DNA of 64,000 nt from Streptomyces sp. NBC_01754 (GCF_035918015.1 NZ_CP109132.1:1984001-2048000), one strand, 5' to 3'. Positions 27,509 to 35,975 are shown, numbered from the stretch's first letter. A program made the numbers and translations. Notes: generated by a model from the sequence alone, not told the origin.

Positions 27509-28265
27509 AGCGACCGGCCGCCAGGCCGCCTCCCCGCGCACAGGCCGCACCGGCCTCGCCCGGCGCGTCTCCGACGCGCGGGCCACCCCTCCGACCACCC
27601 ACCGGCCGCCCTCTCCGGCGACGGGTCCGAGGGAACGCAACACCCAGCCGACGAGCGGGCAGACGGCGTCCCGTCGGACCGCCGCCCGCGGTCCGGCGAC
27701 GACGATCCCGTGCGACCGGCCCGGCGAGGCCGGCGCGGCGACGGTGGCGGACACCAGGGGCGCGGCGAGCACGACGCCGGGTGCACGGGCGACCGGAAGC
27801 GGCGCGCGGCCATGACTGGCCCCGCACCGGAACCGACCACAGGTCAACTCGGCGCACCGATCGGGGTCCGGACGGAACGTCAGATCTATTCTCCCGCCTC
27901 TTGATGTGACGTGCGCATGGCGCCAGGCTGTTGTGCGGCGGCCGTAACGACGCCCGGTACCCCCATGACCGGGCTTCCCGTGGGCCGTCCGCGCAGCTTC
28001 CCCCCACCCGAGGGAGTTCTCATGCCCGGCATCTACGCGCGTCGCACAGCGGTCGCCACCTCGGCACCTCTCTTACCACCCCCACCAGCCGCAGCGAGGC
28101 CGCCTCACCTCCACTCGACCCCCGCACACACCCGCACGGCATTGCCCCCGGCCCGCCCTTCCCGGCCGAGCCGTAGGCGGCACCCTCCGGCTGCTCCGAC
28201 ACCGGCGGACCGGCACCATCCGGACGCCTGAGCGTTCCGGACCACCCATCGGAGGAAGGCGGGAC
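27509..28265. other. Intergenic stretch with no convincing intact gene
   Basis: 757 bp between the HAD and HNH genes. All long frames are Arg/Pro/Gly-rich and have no recognisable features. One short reading frame with a good ribosome site (28022) looks like a decayed secretion signal. A TA-rich patch (AGATCTATTCTCCC near 27881) is the only promoter-like spot. Confidence 0.55.
28022..28231 (+). pseudogene. Possible broken exported-protein ORF
   Basis: ATG 28022 has a good GAGGGAG five bases upstream and begins MPGIYARRTAVATSAP, like a signal peptide. The frame then turns into proline-rich nonsense. One frame over, the same DNA reads LTTPTSRSEAASPP, a more natural continuation, so a one-base frameshift is plausible. 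It lies directly before the exported HNH nuclease gene and could be an old partner or a fragment of one. Confidence 0.25.
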
Positions 28266-28910
28266 ATGAACAGGATTCTCCCCACGGTCGCGGTGGCCGT
28301 CTCCGCGCTGACCGCGTGCAACGGATCGACGGCCGGACCGAGTGACCCCAAGCAGCCGCCCGCGAACTCGGTTTCGGTGGCGGCCACCGCCCCTGGTCAG
28401 CAGCTCGAACAACTCACGGTGGCGGCCGCCGGGTCGATGGACGGTTACAGTCGCGACAAGTACCCCCACTGGATCAGCCAGGGCGACAACTGCAACACGC
28501 GTGAGGTCGTCCTGAAGCGTGACGGCGAGGGCGTCAAGACCGGCAACGACTGCTACCCGACCAGCGGCACCTGGACGAGCCCGTACGACGGCGCGACCTG
28601 GACCGATCCGTCGGACATCGACATCGACCACATGGTCCCCCTCGCGAACTCCTGGATCAGCGGGGCGAAGGCCTGGACCAACGAGCAGCGCCAGGCGTTC
28701 GCCAACGACCTCACCAACCCGCAACTGCTGGCCGTGACGGACAACGTCAACCAGTCGAAGAGCGACAAGTCGCCGGACCGATGGCGCCCCCCGCTGAAGT
28801 CGTACTGGTGCACGTACTCGACGGACTGGATCAAGGTCAAGCACCACTACAAGCTGACGATCACCACACAGGAGAAGGAAGCGCTGAAGGACATGCTGAA
28901 CAGCTGCTGA
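28266..28910 (+). CDS. Exported HNH-endonuclease-family lipoprotein
   Basis: A 214-residue protein. Its signal peptide ends in the lipobox LTAC (C18), followed by a short linker. The conserved GmrSD/DUF1524-like nuclease domain has SRDKYPHWI, cysteine pairs at C76/C96 and C182/C214, the metal-site motif DIDIDHMVPLANSW (H122) and TNPQLLAVTDNVNQSK. This is the common Streptomyces exported HNH family and presumably degrades extracellular DNA. GGAGGAAGG lies upstream of ATG 28266. A 12-bp-stem hairpin follows 85 bp downstream. Confidence 0.88.
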   Translation: MNRILPTVAVAVSALTACNGSTAGPSDPKQPPANSVSVAATAPGQQLEQLTVAAAGSMDGYSRDKYPHWISQGDNCNTREVVLKRDGEGVKTGNDCYPTSGTWTSPYDGATWTDPSDIDIDHMVPLANSWISGAKAWTNEQRQAFANDLTNPQLLAVTDNVNQSKSDKSPDRWRPPLKSYWCTYSTDWIKVKHHYKLTITTQEKEALKDMLNSC

Positions 28911-28994
28911 GACCGCTCACCCCAGCAGTCCTCACGGACGGCCGGCCCCCCTGCGAACCGGAAACATCACAGGTGCGTTTCGGCCGAGTACGAC

Positions 28995-29030
28995 TACCGG
29001 TGGCGGACCCCCTCGGGCCCGCCACCGGTA
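28995..29030 (+). terminator. Hairpin terminator after HNH gene
   Basis: TACCGGTGGCGG and CCGCCACCGGTA form a perfect 12-bp stem around a 12-base loop. Confidence 0.6.
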
Positions 29031-29780
29031 CCGAGCGGCAGCGGCCGATAAGCGGGGACCGGGAACGTGTGGTCCACCCGGTGCGGGCCCCCTCCGCCCC
29101 GACCCCTCCGGCCGTCCGCCGAGGGGCACTCGCACCGCCCTGACCGCCGCCACCGCCGATCCAGGACGCGGGGACCGGGAAAAGGTCGTCCACGTCGACC
29201 GGCACGGACCGGGGCCCGGCATCCTGATCATGTCAGCCCCTTCGGCACACCCTGCGACCTGGGACATCGAGCGGCGATGCGACGAGCCGCTCCGCCACCC
29301 GCCCGCCCGCCACGGCGCCGAACCCGGCCGCGGACGCCCCGAACGGCGATTTACCCCCGTCTCGGGTGATACGCCCCATATACGCGCAGGGACCCCCGGA
29401 CGGCCCCGCATGCCCCGAGCGGCACTTCCAGCACTCGGATCGTCCAGCTGACCTGCCCTCCCGCCCACCGCCCCCCTCCCAACCACACCCACCCGGCCTT
29501 CCCGCCCCCGCCGGAGCCGGCCGGCGAGCGGCCCGGGCGCACCGCCCGACGCGCCACGGAGCGGACGATCCGATCCCGGCGCACCACGGCCCCCGGCGGT
29601 CGGCCACGTTCCGGTACCCAGCGGCGCCCCTTCCCCTCCATGGCCGGAATTCCCCACTGCCATTGGTTCAGGCCAAAGAGCGGCCCGCTGGTACACGGCC
29701 GATGCCGGTTTCGAAGAGCACAACGGAATCGAACGAGTGAATAGTTTTCAGCCAGTCGACAAACTGTTTAACTTGCAAGC
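29031..29780. other. Intergenic stretch, no gene seen
   Basis: 750 bp of high-GC sequence in which every long frame on both strands is Arg/Gly/Pro-rich and lacks ribosome sites or domain motifs. The last 70 bp before DoxX turn AT-rich (AATAGTTTTCAGCC, AAACTGTTTAACTTGCAAG), typical of a regulated promoter. Confidence 0.55.
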
Positions 29781-29799
29781 ACTAGTGAGGCAAACCTAA
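29781..29799 (-). promoter_or_regulatory. Candidate iron box (DmdR/IdeR type)
   Basis: ACTAGTGAGGCAAACCTAA, read on the minus strand, starts TTAGGTT and contains CTCAC, agreeing at about 13 of 19 positions with the Streptomyces iron box. An 8-bp palindrome CTTGCAAG lies immediately upstream. It is 53 bp before the DoxX start. Suggestive only. Confidence 0.35.
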
Positions 29800-29851
29800 C
29801 CTGTCGGCCCCGATCGGTTCACTCCCCCGTACCGAAGGAGCCCGCCCCCAC

Positions 29852-30310
29852 ATGTTCACTCGCTTGAACAGGGCCCAGCCCTACGCACTCGCTCTCTTCC
29901 GTGTCGTGATCGGCTTCCTCTTCGCCTGCCACGGCGCGGCCTCCCTCTTCGGCGTCCTCGGCGGCTCCGTGAGCGGAGACGCCGTTCCCGTCGGCGCCTG
30001 GCCCGGCTGGTACGCGGCGCTGATACAACTCGTCAGCGGCATCCTGGTGACACTGGGCCTCGGCACCCGTATAGCCGCCCTCGTCGCCTCCGGGTCGATG
30101 GCATACGCGTACTTCAGTGTCCATCAGCCCGATTCCCTGTTCCCTCTACAGAACGGGGGCGAGTCCTCGGCGGTCTTCTGCTGGGCCTTCCTCCTGCTGG
30201 TCTTCACCGGCCCCGGCGCCGTGGCCGTGGACCGGCTTTTCTCCGCACACGCCCGCACCCCGGCCGAGGAGCGGACCACGCACGACAAGGCACCGGCCAT
30301 CCCCGCCTGA
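29852..30310 (+). CDS. DoxX-family membrane protein
   Basis: A 152-residue protein with four transmembrane helices and the DoxX pattern: ALALFRVVIGFLFACHGAASLFG near the N terminus, then LIQLVSGILVTLGLGTRIAAL and AVFCWAFLLLVFTGPGAVAVDRL. DoxX proteins are linked to oxidoreductase complexes and thiol-oxidative stress in actinobacteria. ATG 29852 is preceded by GAAGGAG. An AT-rich promoter with a possible iron box lies upstream, so expression may respond to metal or redox state. Confidence 0.85.
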   Translation: MFTRLNRAQPYALALFRVVIGFLFACHGAASLFGVLGGSVSGDAVPVGAWPGWYAALIQLVSGILVTLGLGTRIAALVASGSMAYAYFSVHQPDSLFPLQNGGESSAVFCWAFLLLVFTGPGAVAVDRLFSAHARTPAEERTTHDKAPAIPA

Positions 30311-30414
30311 CCGACATCCCCCTGCCTGGCCGACCCCCACCCCCGCAGCCGGCCGACGGCACCCGCGCACCGGACACGCCCCGATCCACCTCACCCACGG
30401 TGGACGGGGCGTAC

Positions 30415-30435
30415 GTGACCTGTGACCTGTGACCT
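30415..30435. repeat. Three tandem copies of GTGACCT
   Basis: A perfect 7-bp direct repeat, three copies, between the DoxX and DedA-like genes. Repeats at helical-turn-like spacing can bind activators, but no partner is identifiable. Confidence 0.6.
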
Positions 30436-30583
30436 GCACAACAACGCGACGCACCGGTGAAATCCGCTCGACCCACAGAAGTAAGCTGGAGAGCTGGCCT
30501 ACCGTCGGCCTGCCGCTCCGGCCGCTCCCTGCGAACGTCGCGGTGTTGACACACACACGGCGACACGGAACGGGGCGTGCGGA

Positions 30584-31228
30584 GTGCTCGAGAGTGTGGG
30601 TGCCCTGACCGGCAGCCCATGGATCTACGTGCTGGTCGCCCTCTCGGTGCTCCTGGACGTCTTTCTGCCCCTGTTGCCCAGCGGTGTCCTGGTGATCACG
30701 GCCGCGACGGCGGCGGCGGGCACGACGACGGTCACCGCGGCGGCCGGTGGAGCCGCCCCGCAGGTGCCGTCCCTCCTGGTCCTGATCCTGTGCGCGGCCA
30801 CCGCCTCGGTCCTCGGTGACCTGGTGGCGTACCGCCTCGCCTGGCGCGGCGGTGAGCGTCTGGACCGGGCCATCGCCCGGTCCCGCCGCCTCACCACAGC
30901 CCAGGAACGACTCGGCACGGCGCTGAGCCGGGGTGGAGGCGCCCTCGTCGTCGTCGCCCGCTTCGCCCCGGCCGGCCGGTCGGTCGTGTCGCTGGGCGCG
31001 GGCGCCGCTCATCGCCGGGCGAAGGACTTCCTCCCCTGGTCGGCCCTGGCGGGCGTGGCCTGGGCGGGGTACAGCGTGGGCCTCGGCTACTTCGGCGGCC
31101 AGTGGCTGGGCGCGACCTGGCTGGGCACGGCCGTCTCGGTCCTCGCCCTGTTCCTGGCGGGAGCCCTGGCGGCGGTCGTCGTCCGGCGGCCCGCCCGCGA
31201 GCGCACACCCTCCCCGACCGGAGCCTGA
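30584..31228 (+). CDS. DedA/VTT-domain membrane protein
   Basis: A 214-residue polytopic protein. Features of the SNARE-associated/DedA family include the re-entrant LLDVFLPLLPSGVLVITAA with the conserved P-x-x-P-S, VVVARFAPAGRSVVSLGAGAAHRR (the F-x-R-[FP]-x-P-x-x-R motif) and WAGYSVGLGYFGG. Such proteins flip undecaprenyl or phospholipids or maintain membrane potential. The GTG start at 30584 follows GGAG only loosely. TTGACA at 30546 could be a -35, but I see no matching -10. Confidence 0.83.
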   Translation: MLESVGALTGSPWIYVLVALSVLLDVFLPLLPSGVLVITAATAAAGTTTVTAAAGGAAPQVPSLLVLILCAATASVLGDLVAYRLAWRGGERLDRAIARSRRLTTAQERLGTALSRGGGALVVVARFAPAGRSVVSLGAGAAHRRAKDFLPWSALAGVAWAGYSVGLGYFGGQWLGATWLGTAVSVLALFLAGALAAVVVRRPARERTPSPTGA

Positions 31229-31295
31229 GACCACCCCGGCCGGAGAACCGTCCGAGTCCCGCGAAGGCCCGCGAAGGCCCACCAAGACTCGGGGA

Positions 31296-31544
31296 TCAGT
31301 CCTGCGAGCCGGCCCGTGGAGCAGCCCGCTGGGCGGCCCCTCGTATCTCCAGACCGTCCAGCAGCCGGGCGGTCGCCTCGGTGATCTCGGCGACGGCGCG
31401 GTCGAAGACCTCCTGGTTGTGCGCGGCGGGCGCGCGGAAGCCCGACACCTTGCGTACGTACTGCAAGGCGGCGGCCCTCATGTCCTCCTCGGTGGCTTCC
31501 TCGGGGATGGCTGGCGGGCGAAGCGTCTTGATACTGCGGCACAT
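31296..31544 (-). CDS. DUF2277 family protein
   Basis: An 82-residue small protein matching DUF2277 by its opening MCRSIKTLRPP, the core EEDMRAAALQYVRKVSGFRAPAAHN, and AEITEATARLLDGL. The family is widespread in actinobacteria and of unknown function. ATG 31544 has GGAG two bases upstream. The tail after residue 70 is low complexity. It is a stand-alone gene convergent with the DedA-like gene. Confidence 0.82.
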   Translation of the reverse strand: MCRSIKTLRPPAIPEEATEEDMRAAALQYVRKVSGFRAPAAHNQEVFDRAVAEITEATARLLDGLEIRGAAQRAAPRAGSQD

Positions 31545-31646
31545 GACTCCAGTGTGGCCCCCGCCACTGACAATCCGCACCCACCAGGCCACGTCCGCGG
31601 CCTCCCGCCCCACAGGCAGGCGTAGGGCGTGACTCGGCTGACGGGG

Positions 31647-33014
31647 CTAAGCCCGCTCGACGGCCGGCAGCACGTACTCCCCGTCGAGGACGGACTGGTC
31701 AGGCACGTACATCCGCATCACCAGCCGGAAGCCGCCGGAGGGTGCCGGCAGCCAGTTCGCCGCCCGGGGCGGGTCGGCCGGCCGCTCCGCGGCGACGTAC
31801 AGCGTCAGCGCCCCGCCGTCGTCGTACACCAGGCCGGCCGACCGGTCCCCGGTCGCGTACCGCTCCTCCGGACCGGTGACCAGGTGGCCACCCGGCACCT
31901 CGTAGGCACTCACCGACCAGAAGGCACCCACGGGCGGCGGCGGGTCCAGCCGCAGGACGTAGCGGTGTGCCCCGTCCAACCGGCGTCCCAGGGAATCGCG
32001 CGCGGTGGACGCGGACACCGCCTCGTACCCGTGAGGCTCCCAGAGCGCCCGGCGCGCCGTCACCGCCCGCATCAGGTAGGCCGTCTCCCGGTCCTGGACC
32101 CGCCACCGGGGCGAAGCGAGCGTGCCGACGCCGAGGTGGTCGAGGTTGTAGTCGTGCCGGTGCGGCTCGGCCGCCCAGGCCACGCGCCTCCCGGAGGACC
32201 GGCTCGCGGCCTCCACCCGCTTCCGGCCCAGCTTCAACCCCCGGGTCAGGGCCCGTACGAGCGCGGGCCCCGGCGACACATACGGTGAGAGCCCCTCCTC
32301 CAGCAGCCCCAGGGGCTGGAACCTGTCCTGGTGGGCGAGGTCGGCCGCGGCGGGCGGGAAGTCGGCCATCCACACCCGCATCCGCTCGAAGAACGCCGGG
32401 GCCCCGAGTACGTCGGAGTCCGGGGCGGGCACCCCCGTCCGGTGCGGCCGGTCGCCGAGATGGGTCAGTGTGAGCTCCTGCTGGAGGGCGCGTACCCGGG
32501 GCAGGTCGTCGGGTGTGTGGCAGGCGACGCGCCCGACGAGCGACACGACGGACGTGGGCGCGTCGATGACCCCGGCCAGCGCGTCGGGGACGGTCCCGGC
32601 CCAGCCGGGCGGCACGACCAGCCAGTCCCCCTCCCGCGTACCGGTGGCCCGGCTGCCGACGTAGGCGAAGGCGTTGCTCCAGGCGTCCACGAACTGGAGC
32701 ACGTAGTACACCCCGCCCGTGTCCGGCACGTGCAGCCGCACCGGTCCGCCGGACAGGTCGAGCTGGGCGATCGCGTCGACGAGGTCCGGAGCCGCGCCCG
32801 GGACGTACACACCGGAGACGGCCGGGCCCTCCGCGTGGGCGAAGTCGTTGAAGGGCGCGGGCCCGAGGACGCCGTACCCCGCCTGGAGACCCGCCCGCAC
32901 CGCCGACATCTGGCGGACCAGCGCCGACCCGTAGACGTACGCGTCGGCGGCGAGGCCGGCGGCTCCGTCCGGCCCCACGCCGCCCGGTCCCCGGTCGCCT
33001 CGCCCGTACGTCAC
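31647..33014 (-). CDS. DUF1254/DUF1214 domain protein
   Basis: A 455-residue protein with a DUF1254 N-terminal half (AYVYGSALVRQMSAVRAG, PFNDFAHAEGPAVSGVY, YYVLQFVDAWSNAFAYVGSRATGT) and a DUF1214 C-terminal half (GAHRYVLRLDPPPPVGAFWSVSAYEVPGGHLV, ending NWLPAPSGGFRLVMRMYVP). The reaction is unknown. Most family members are exported, but no signal peptide is evident here. The GTG start at 33014 lies one base after the stop of the upstream membrane protein gene, so the two are co-transcribed. Confidence 0.85.
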   Translation of the reverse strand: MTYGRGDRGPGGVGPDGAAGLAADAYVYGSALVRQMSAVRAGLQAGYGVLGPAPFNDFAHAEGPAVSGVYVPGAAPDLVDAIAQLDLSGGPVRLHVPDTGGVYYVLQFVDAWSNAFAYVGSRATGTREGDWLVVPPGWAGTVPDALAGVIDAPTSVVSLVGRVACHTPDDLPRVRALQQELTLTHLGDRPHRTGVPAPDSDVLGAPAFFERMRVWMADFPPAAADLAHQDRFQPLGLLEEGLSPYVSPGPALVRALTRGLKLGRKRVEAASRSSGRRVAWAAEPHRHDYNLDHLGVGTLASPRWRVQDRETAYLMRAVTARRALWEPHGYEAVSASTARDSLGRRLDGAHRYVLRLDPPPPVGAFWSVSAYEVPGGHLVTGPEERYATGDRSAGLVYDDGGALTLYVAAERPADPPRAANWLPAPSGGFRLVMRMYVPDQSVLDGEYVLPAVERA

Positions 33015-33015
33015 C

Positions 33016-33447
33016 TCAGAGGACCGACTTCGACCGGTCGGTGCACAGGGCCCAGATCACGAACGTGTCGATCGCGATGGAGACGATCGCCCACACGGGC
33101 TGATAGGGCAGCCAGATGAAGTTGGCGACGATGTTGAGCGCCGCCAGGCCCACACCCACGCCCCGGGCCCAGCCCGCGCCCTTCAGGATGCCGAGGCCGA
33201 CCAGCATGAGCACGATGCCGAGGCCCAGGTGGATCCAGCCCCAGGTCGTGACGTCGAACTTGAACGTGTAGTTGCTGATGCGGGCGTAGACGTCGTCGGA
33301 CGCGATACCGGCGATGCCCTTGAAGACGTCCAGTACACCGTCCACGAACAGCAGGACACCGGCGAACATGGTCCCGCCTGCCGCCCACGGGCTCTCCGGC
33401 CGTTCGGGCGGCCGGGTACTGCTGGGCGAGGGTGCTGACTGAGCCAT
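33016..33447 (-). CDS. Four-helix membrane protein (DUF7144-like)
   Basis: A 143-residue protein. A Pro/Ser-rich N terminus is followed by four transmembrane helices (TMFAGVLLFVDGVLDVFKG, WGWIHLGLGIVLMLVGLGIL, GVGVGLAALNIVANFIWLP, VWAIVSIAIDTFVIWAL). I recognise a common Streptomyces DUF7144-type family with no known function. ATG 33447 follows GGAGG. It precedes the DUF1254 gene by one base. Confidence 0.75.
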   Translation of the reverse strand: MAQSAPSPSSTRPPERPESPWAAGGTMFAGVLLFVDGVLDVFKGIAGIASDDVYARISNYTFKFDVTTWGWIHLGLGIVLMLVGLGILKGAGWARGVGVGLAALNIVANFIWLPYQPVWAIVSIAIDTFVIWALCTDRSKSVL

Positions 33448-33566
33448 GGGATCCTCCACTCGGCAGACGCGAGGCCCGTCGGCTGGACGGGCAGCTTCGA
33501 CCCTGTGCGACACCCGCCCGCACGACGACCCTGACGCACCCGTCCGGGTGACCCCGTGCGATCCGG

Positions 33567-33911
33567 TCACGGGGCTGCCACGGTCAGGACCTGCCCGTGG
33601 ACATCGACGGTGACGGCGATGCGCTCGACCTTGTTCGTCAGCGCCAGGACGGCCCACACGGCTGCCCAGACACCACAGGAGAAGACCGCCAGGAAGGCGT
33701 GCAGGACGTGGTTGACGGGCTGCCCGCGCACGAGGACGGCCTGGCTCCCCGACCGCGACTCCACCCGCCACCCGGCCGCGATCCGTCGGCTGACCACCCA
33801 GTCCAGGATCAGGCCCCGCCGGGTGGCGTCGGGCATGGCCTCGGCGGCCCCGTAGTACCCGGGAGGCGGCTCCAGCGACACCTCGGCCCGGGACGCTCCA
33901 CGCAACCACAT
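33567..33911 (-). CDS. Small membrane protein of unknown function
   Basis: A 114-residue protein. The cytoplasmic part contains a variant repeat (RRIAAGWRVESRSGSQAVLVRGQPVNH), then one transmembrane helix (VLHAFLAVFSCGVWAAVWAVL) and a short beta-like tail. The NHVLHAFLAVFSCGVWAAVW pattern occurs at the end of many actinobacterial proteins of unknown function. ATG 33911 follows GGAGG. It sits five bases after the stop of the upstream small gene and is likely co-transcribed with it. Confidence 0.6.
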   Translation of the reverse strand: MWLRGASRAEVSLEPPPGYYGAAEAMPDATRRGLILDWVVSRRIAAGWRVESRSGSQAVLVRGQPVNHVLHAFLAVFSCGVWAAVWAVLALTNKVERIAVTVDVHGQVLTVAAP

Positions 33912-33916
33912 GGGGC

Positions 33917-34132
33917 TCACCTCCAGGTTTCGAGGTCTCCGCCTCGCCACTCGATCAACTCGGTCCGTTCCAGGTCGATCTCCTCGGCCCCTTCGGCGAA
34001 CCCAGCCCGCCGCAGAAACGCGGCGACGTCCCCACGCCCCTGCGCCATGCCCACGATCCGCCCGTGCACGGTGACCCGCCGCCCACCGGTCGAGGTGGGC
34101 GGATACACGATCACGGGCGCATGTCCGCTCAT
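33917..34132 (-). CDS. Small conserved-looking hypothetical protein
   Basis: A 71-residue soluble protein beginning MSGHAPVIVYPPT and containing RRVTVHGRIVGMAQGRGDVAAFLRRAGFAE and the acidic tail EIDLERTELIEWRGGDLETWR. The composition and codon use look like real coding sequence, and GGAGG lies directly before the ATG. It is first in a two-gene unit with the membrane protein at 33567-33911. Function unknown. Confidence 0.55.
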   Translation of the reverse strand: MSGHAPVIVYPPTSTGGRRVTVHGRIVGMAQGRGDVAAFLRRAGFAEGAEEIDLERTELIEWRGGDLETWR

Positions 34133-34289
34133 GCCTCCACGGTCCCCCTCACGCCACGGGGACGCATCCCGGGGCCGGAACGACGGAAGGCCGGCCGCGC
34201 GCGGTGCCCGGGGCGGCCGAACACCTCGATCCGCCTTCACGATCAAGTCCCGGGCTCCGGCCCCTACACGGCCGACCGCCTCACGCGCT

Positions 34290-34511
34290 CTACGACTCGG
34301 CCACGGGGCCGCCTCTGGAGCCTCGGTCCGTCACGAACCGGCTCAGGCGATACACCGACGGGTACTCCTGGCGGCCACAGAGCGACTCGATCCGGATCGT
34401 CGACGCGTCGATTCCCGCCTCCCGGAGGCGGCGCACGTGGACGCGTAGCTCCGCGCTGTCCCCGGTCTCGAAGATCACTTCCCATCGCCCCACGCCCGGC
34501 GGAGTGATCAT
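34290..34511 (-). CDS. Small hypothetical protein
   Basis: A 73-residue reading frame with a natural amino-acid mix (WEVIFETGDSAELRVHVRRLREAGIDASTIRIESLCGRQEYPSVYRLSRFV) that suggests a small alpha/beta domain. The ATG at 34511 has no strong ribosome site. Not recognised. The neighbouring minus-strand gene at 34552-34797 may be upstream of it in the same transcript. Confidence 0.45.
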   Translation of the reverse strand: MITPPGVGRWEVIFETGDSAELRVHVRRLREAGIDASTIRIESLCGRQEYPSVYRLSRFVTDRGSRGGPVAES

Positions 34512-34551
34512 TTGCCGGAGACGCCCCGGCAGCTGCCCGCGAACGGAGGGG

Positions 34552-34797
34552 TCAGGTGCTCTCCGTGAAGCGTACGGACCAGGCGTAGCCGCTCAGAGTG
34601 TCGTGCGGAACCCGCCGGACTTCCCTGACCTGGCAGCCGTCGTGGGCGTACTTGCGGGCGAACCGGTCGAGGCGTTGGGCTTCGGTGAGATCTTCCATGG
34701 ACAACGGCGCTCCCACGACGAGGTCATGGTGCAGGACTGCGTCCTGCACAGTGCCGTCCGAGCAGGACAGGCATCGGTGTGCTTCGGGTAGGGCCAT
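34552..34797 (-). CDS. Small hypothetical protein with CxxC
   Basis: An 81-residue frame starting MALPEAHRCLSCSDGTVQDA, with a CxxC that could bind metal, then LTEAQRLDRFARKYAHDGCQVREVRRV and an aromatic C-terminal strand (YAWSVRFTE). I chose the ATG at 34797; an upstream extension is proline-rich. Family and function unknown. Confidence 0.5.
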   Translation of the reverse strand: MALPEAHRCLSCSDGTVQDAVLHHDLVVGAPLSMEDLTEAQRLDRFARKYAHDGCQVREVRRVPHDTLSGYAWSVRFTEST

Positions 34798-35227
34798 GGG
34801 CCCAGTGTGCGCCTTCGGCGGACGCCGGGCGGCCACCGGAGCCCCGGGGCCGCCCCGAACCGTCTCGCCCACCGAGTGCGGCCTCGGGGGAAAGCCGCTC
34901 TTCGCGGACGTCAGCGCGACCTCGGGTCCCCCTGTCCTGGCTTCGGCCAGTCCAGGGGGCGCTTCATCGTGTCCACGGTCACAGCTGCGGTAGGAGGCGG
35001 TCCGCTGCGTCGACGACCAAGTGCCACGGGCATTCGGCTGGTCGTCCCTGACCGGACGGGTTCGGCACCCACTCCTCCTCGCCGTACCACACGGTCACAC
35101 CCCTTTCTCGCGAAGTGCTGTCACCGACCTGTCTACCTGCCGGTGCGTGGCAAGAGCCTGGTTCACACAGGGCATCGCCACCCGAATTCACGACGCCGGG
35201 CGCACGGGTGCCCGCAAGCCCGATACC
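34798..35227. other. Intergenic stretch, no convincing gene
   Basis: 430 bp. A 37-codon minus-strand frame (34979-35092, starting VWYGEEEWVPNP after AAAGGGG) has a protein-like composition and might be a tiny gene or a fragment. Nothing else is supported. Confidence 0.4.
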
Positions 35228-35415
35228 GTGACACCCCTGCAACGTCAACGCCTCGCCGCGCTGGTCCACCCCACCCGCGACGCCTTCGATCTGTTCGACC
35301 TGGACCCTGATCCGACGGTAGAGACCGCCCCGCTTACGTCTGCGCCGCCTGCCGGGCGGGCGTGGCCTGCCTGACGGCCATACGGCTCGGCCGCGTGTGG
35401 CGGGAGATCCGCTGA
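35228..35415 (+). pseudogene. Small zinc-ribbon-like gene with a likely frameshift
   Basis: The first part reads VTPLQRQRLAALVHPTRDAF DLFDLDPDPT from GTG 35228. After about 35330 the natural protein continues one frame over as AYVCAACRAGVACLTAIRLG RVWREIR to a TGA at 35413-35415. One missing base near 35333 would restore a single 60-residue protein with a CxxC...C cluster. The TGA overlaps the ATG of the next small gene by one base, a real operon feature that supports the second frame as genuine. It could be a true mutation or a sequencing error. Family not recognised. Confidence 0.4.
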
Positions 35416-35603
35416 TGAAGATCCCGCTGACCGGCGACTACGGGCACGGCTACTGCTGGGATGAGAGCCCGGCCGGTGCCCCCGGTGCACTCTCGGGCCA
35501 GGGCATGCCGGCGACCGCTGAACACTCCCTGCCCGTACCAGAGGTCGGCGGCGGCCGGGGTGCGGGCAGAGCTACTCACGGAATCCACCCCTCGAACGAG
35601 TGA
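35415..35603 (+). CDS. Small hypothetical protein coupled to the broken gene
   Basis: A 62-residue frame beginning MKIPLTGDYGHGYCWDESPAG. Its ATG overlaps the upstream stop by one base (TGATG), indicating translational coupling. The C-terminal half is Gly/Pro-rich and featureless. Unknown function. Small gene pairs of this sort often sit with regulatory genes in Streptomyces. Confidence 0.4.
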   Translation: MKIPLTGDYGHGYCWDESPAGAPGALSGQGMPATAEHSLPVPEVGGGRGAGRATHGIHPSNE

Positions 35604-35658
35604 CGAACGACAACTGTTCCGCGGGGATGTGGATCTTAGTGGACTTTGAGCATGAGGA

Positions 35659-35688
35659 AGCCCCCCGACCAGTCACGGTCGGGGGGCT
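35659..35688 (-). terminator. Terminator of tRNA-Val
   Basis: AGCCCCCCGACC and GGTCGGGGGGCT form a perfect 12-bp stem with a 6-base loop, 34 bp beyond the tRNA 3' end. It could also end the small plus-strand genes. Confidence 0.7.
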
Positions 35689-35721
35689 AAAAACAGGCTC
35701 TCACCTGCTGGTTCCCCTCGG

Positions 35722-35793
35722 TGGGCGCGGACGGTTTCGAACCGCCGACATCTGCTTTGTAAGAGCAGCGCTCTACCCCTGAGCTACGCACCC
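35722..35793 (-). tRNA. tRNA-Val (anticodon UAC)
   Basis: A 72-nt tRNA with all arms. The acceptor is GGGTGCG with CGCGCCC, the D stem GCTC/GAGC, and the anticodon stem CTGCT/AGCAG around loop CTTACAA (anticodon TAC). The T arm is GGCGG TTCGAAA CCGTC, with discriminator A. CCA is not encoded. UAC reads GUA and other valine codons, which are rare in this genome. Confidence 0.95.
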
Positions 35794-35807
35794 GTGGATG
35801 AGGCAAC

Positions 35808-35838
35808 AGGTTACATGGCCCCAGCCCTGCGGCGGCAA
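35808..35838 (-). promoter_or_regulatory. Candidate tRNA-Val promoter
   Basis: On the minus strand TTGCCG and TAACCT are separated by 19 bp, with the -10 ending 14 bp before the tRNA 5' end. Confidence 0.4.
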
Positions 35839-35975
35839 CCGGTCACCCGCACCGCCGCCCAGGTGCCCGGGGGATATCCCCACCCCGGAGACGGTAGCTT
35901 CCCGGATCGTTCCGGGTTGCCGGCGCTGCATACCGTGAGGCGCACCGCAGCACCGCTTCCCAGGGGGACTCGATC

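Noticed and set aside
28932..29723. 263-codon minus-strand open frame in the gap before DoxX
   Set aside because: Gly/Arg/Pro-rich with no ribosome site or known motif.
34798..35793. Integrated element at tRNA-Val
   Set aside because: No integrase, excisionase or duplicated tRNA end is found within the window.
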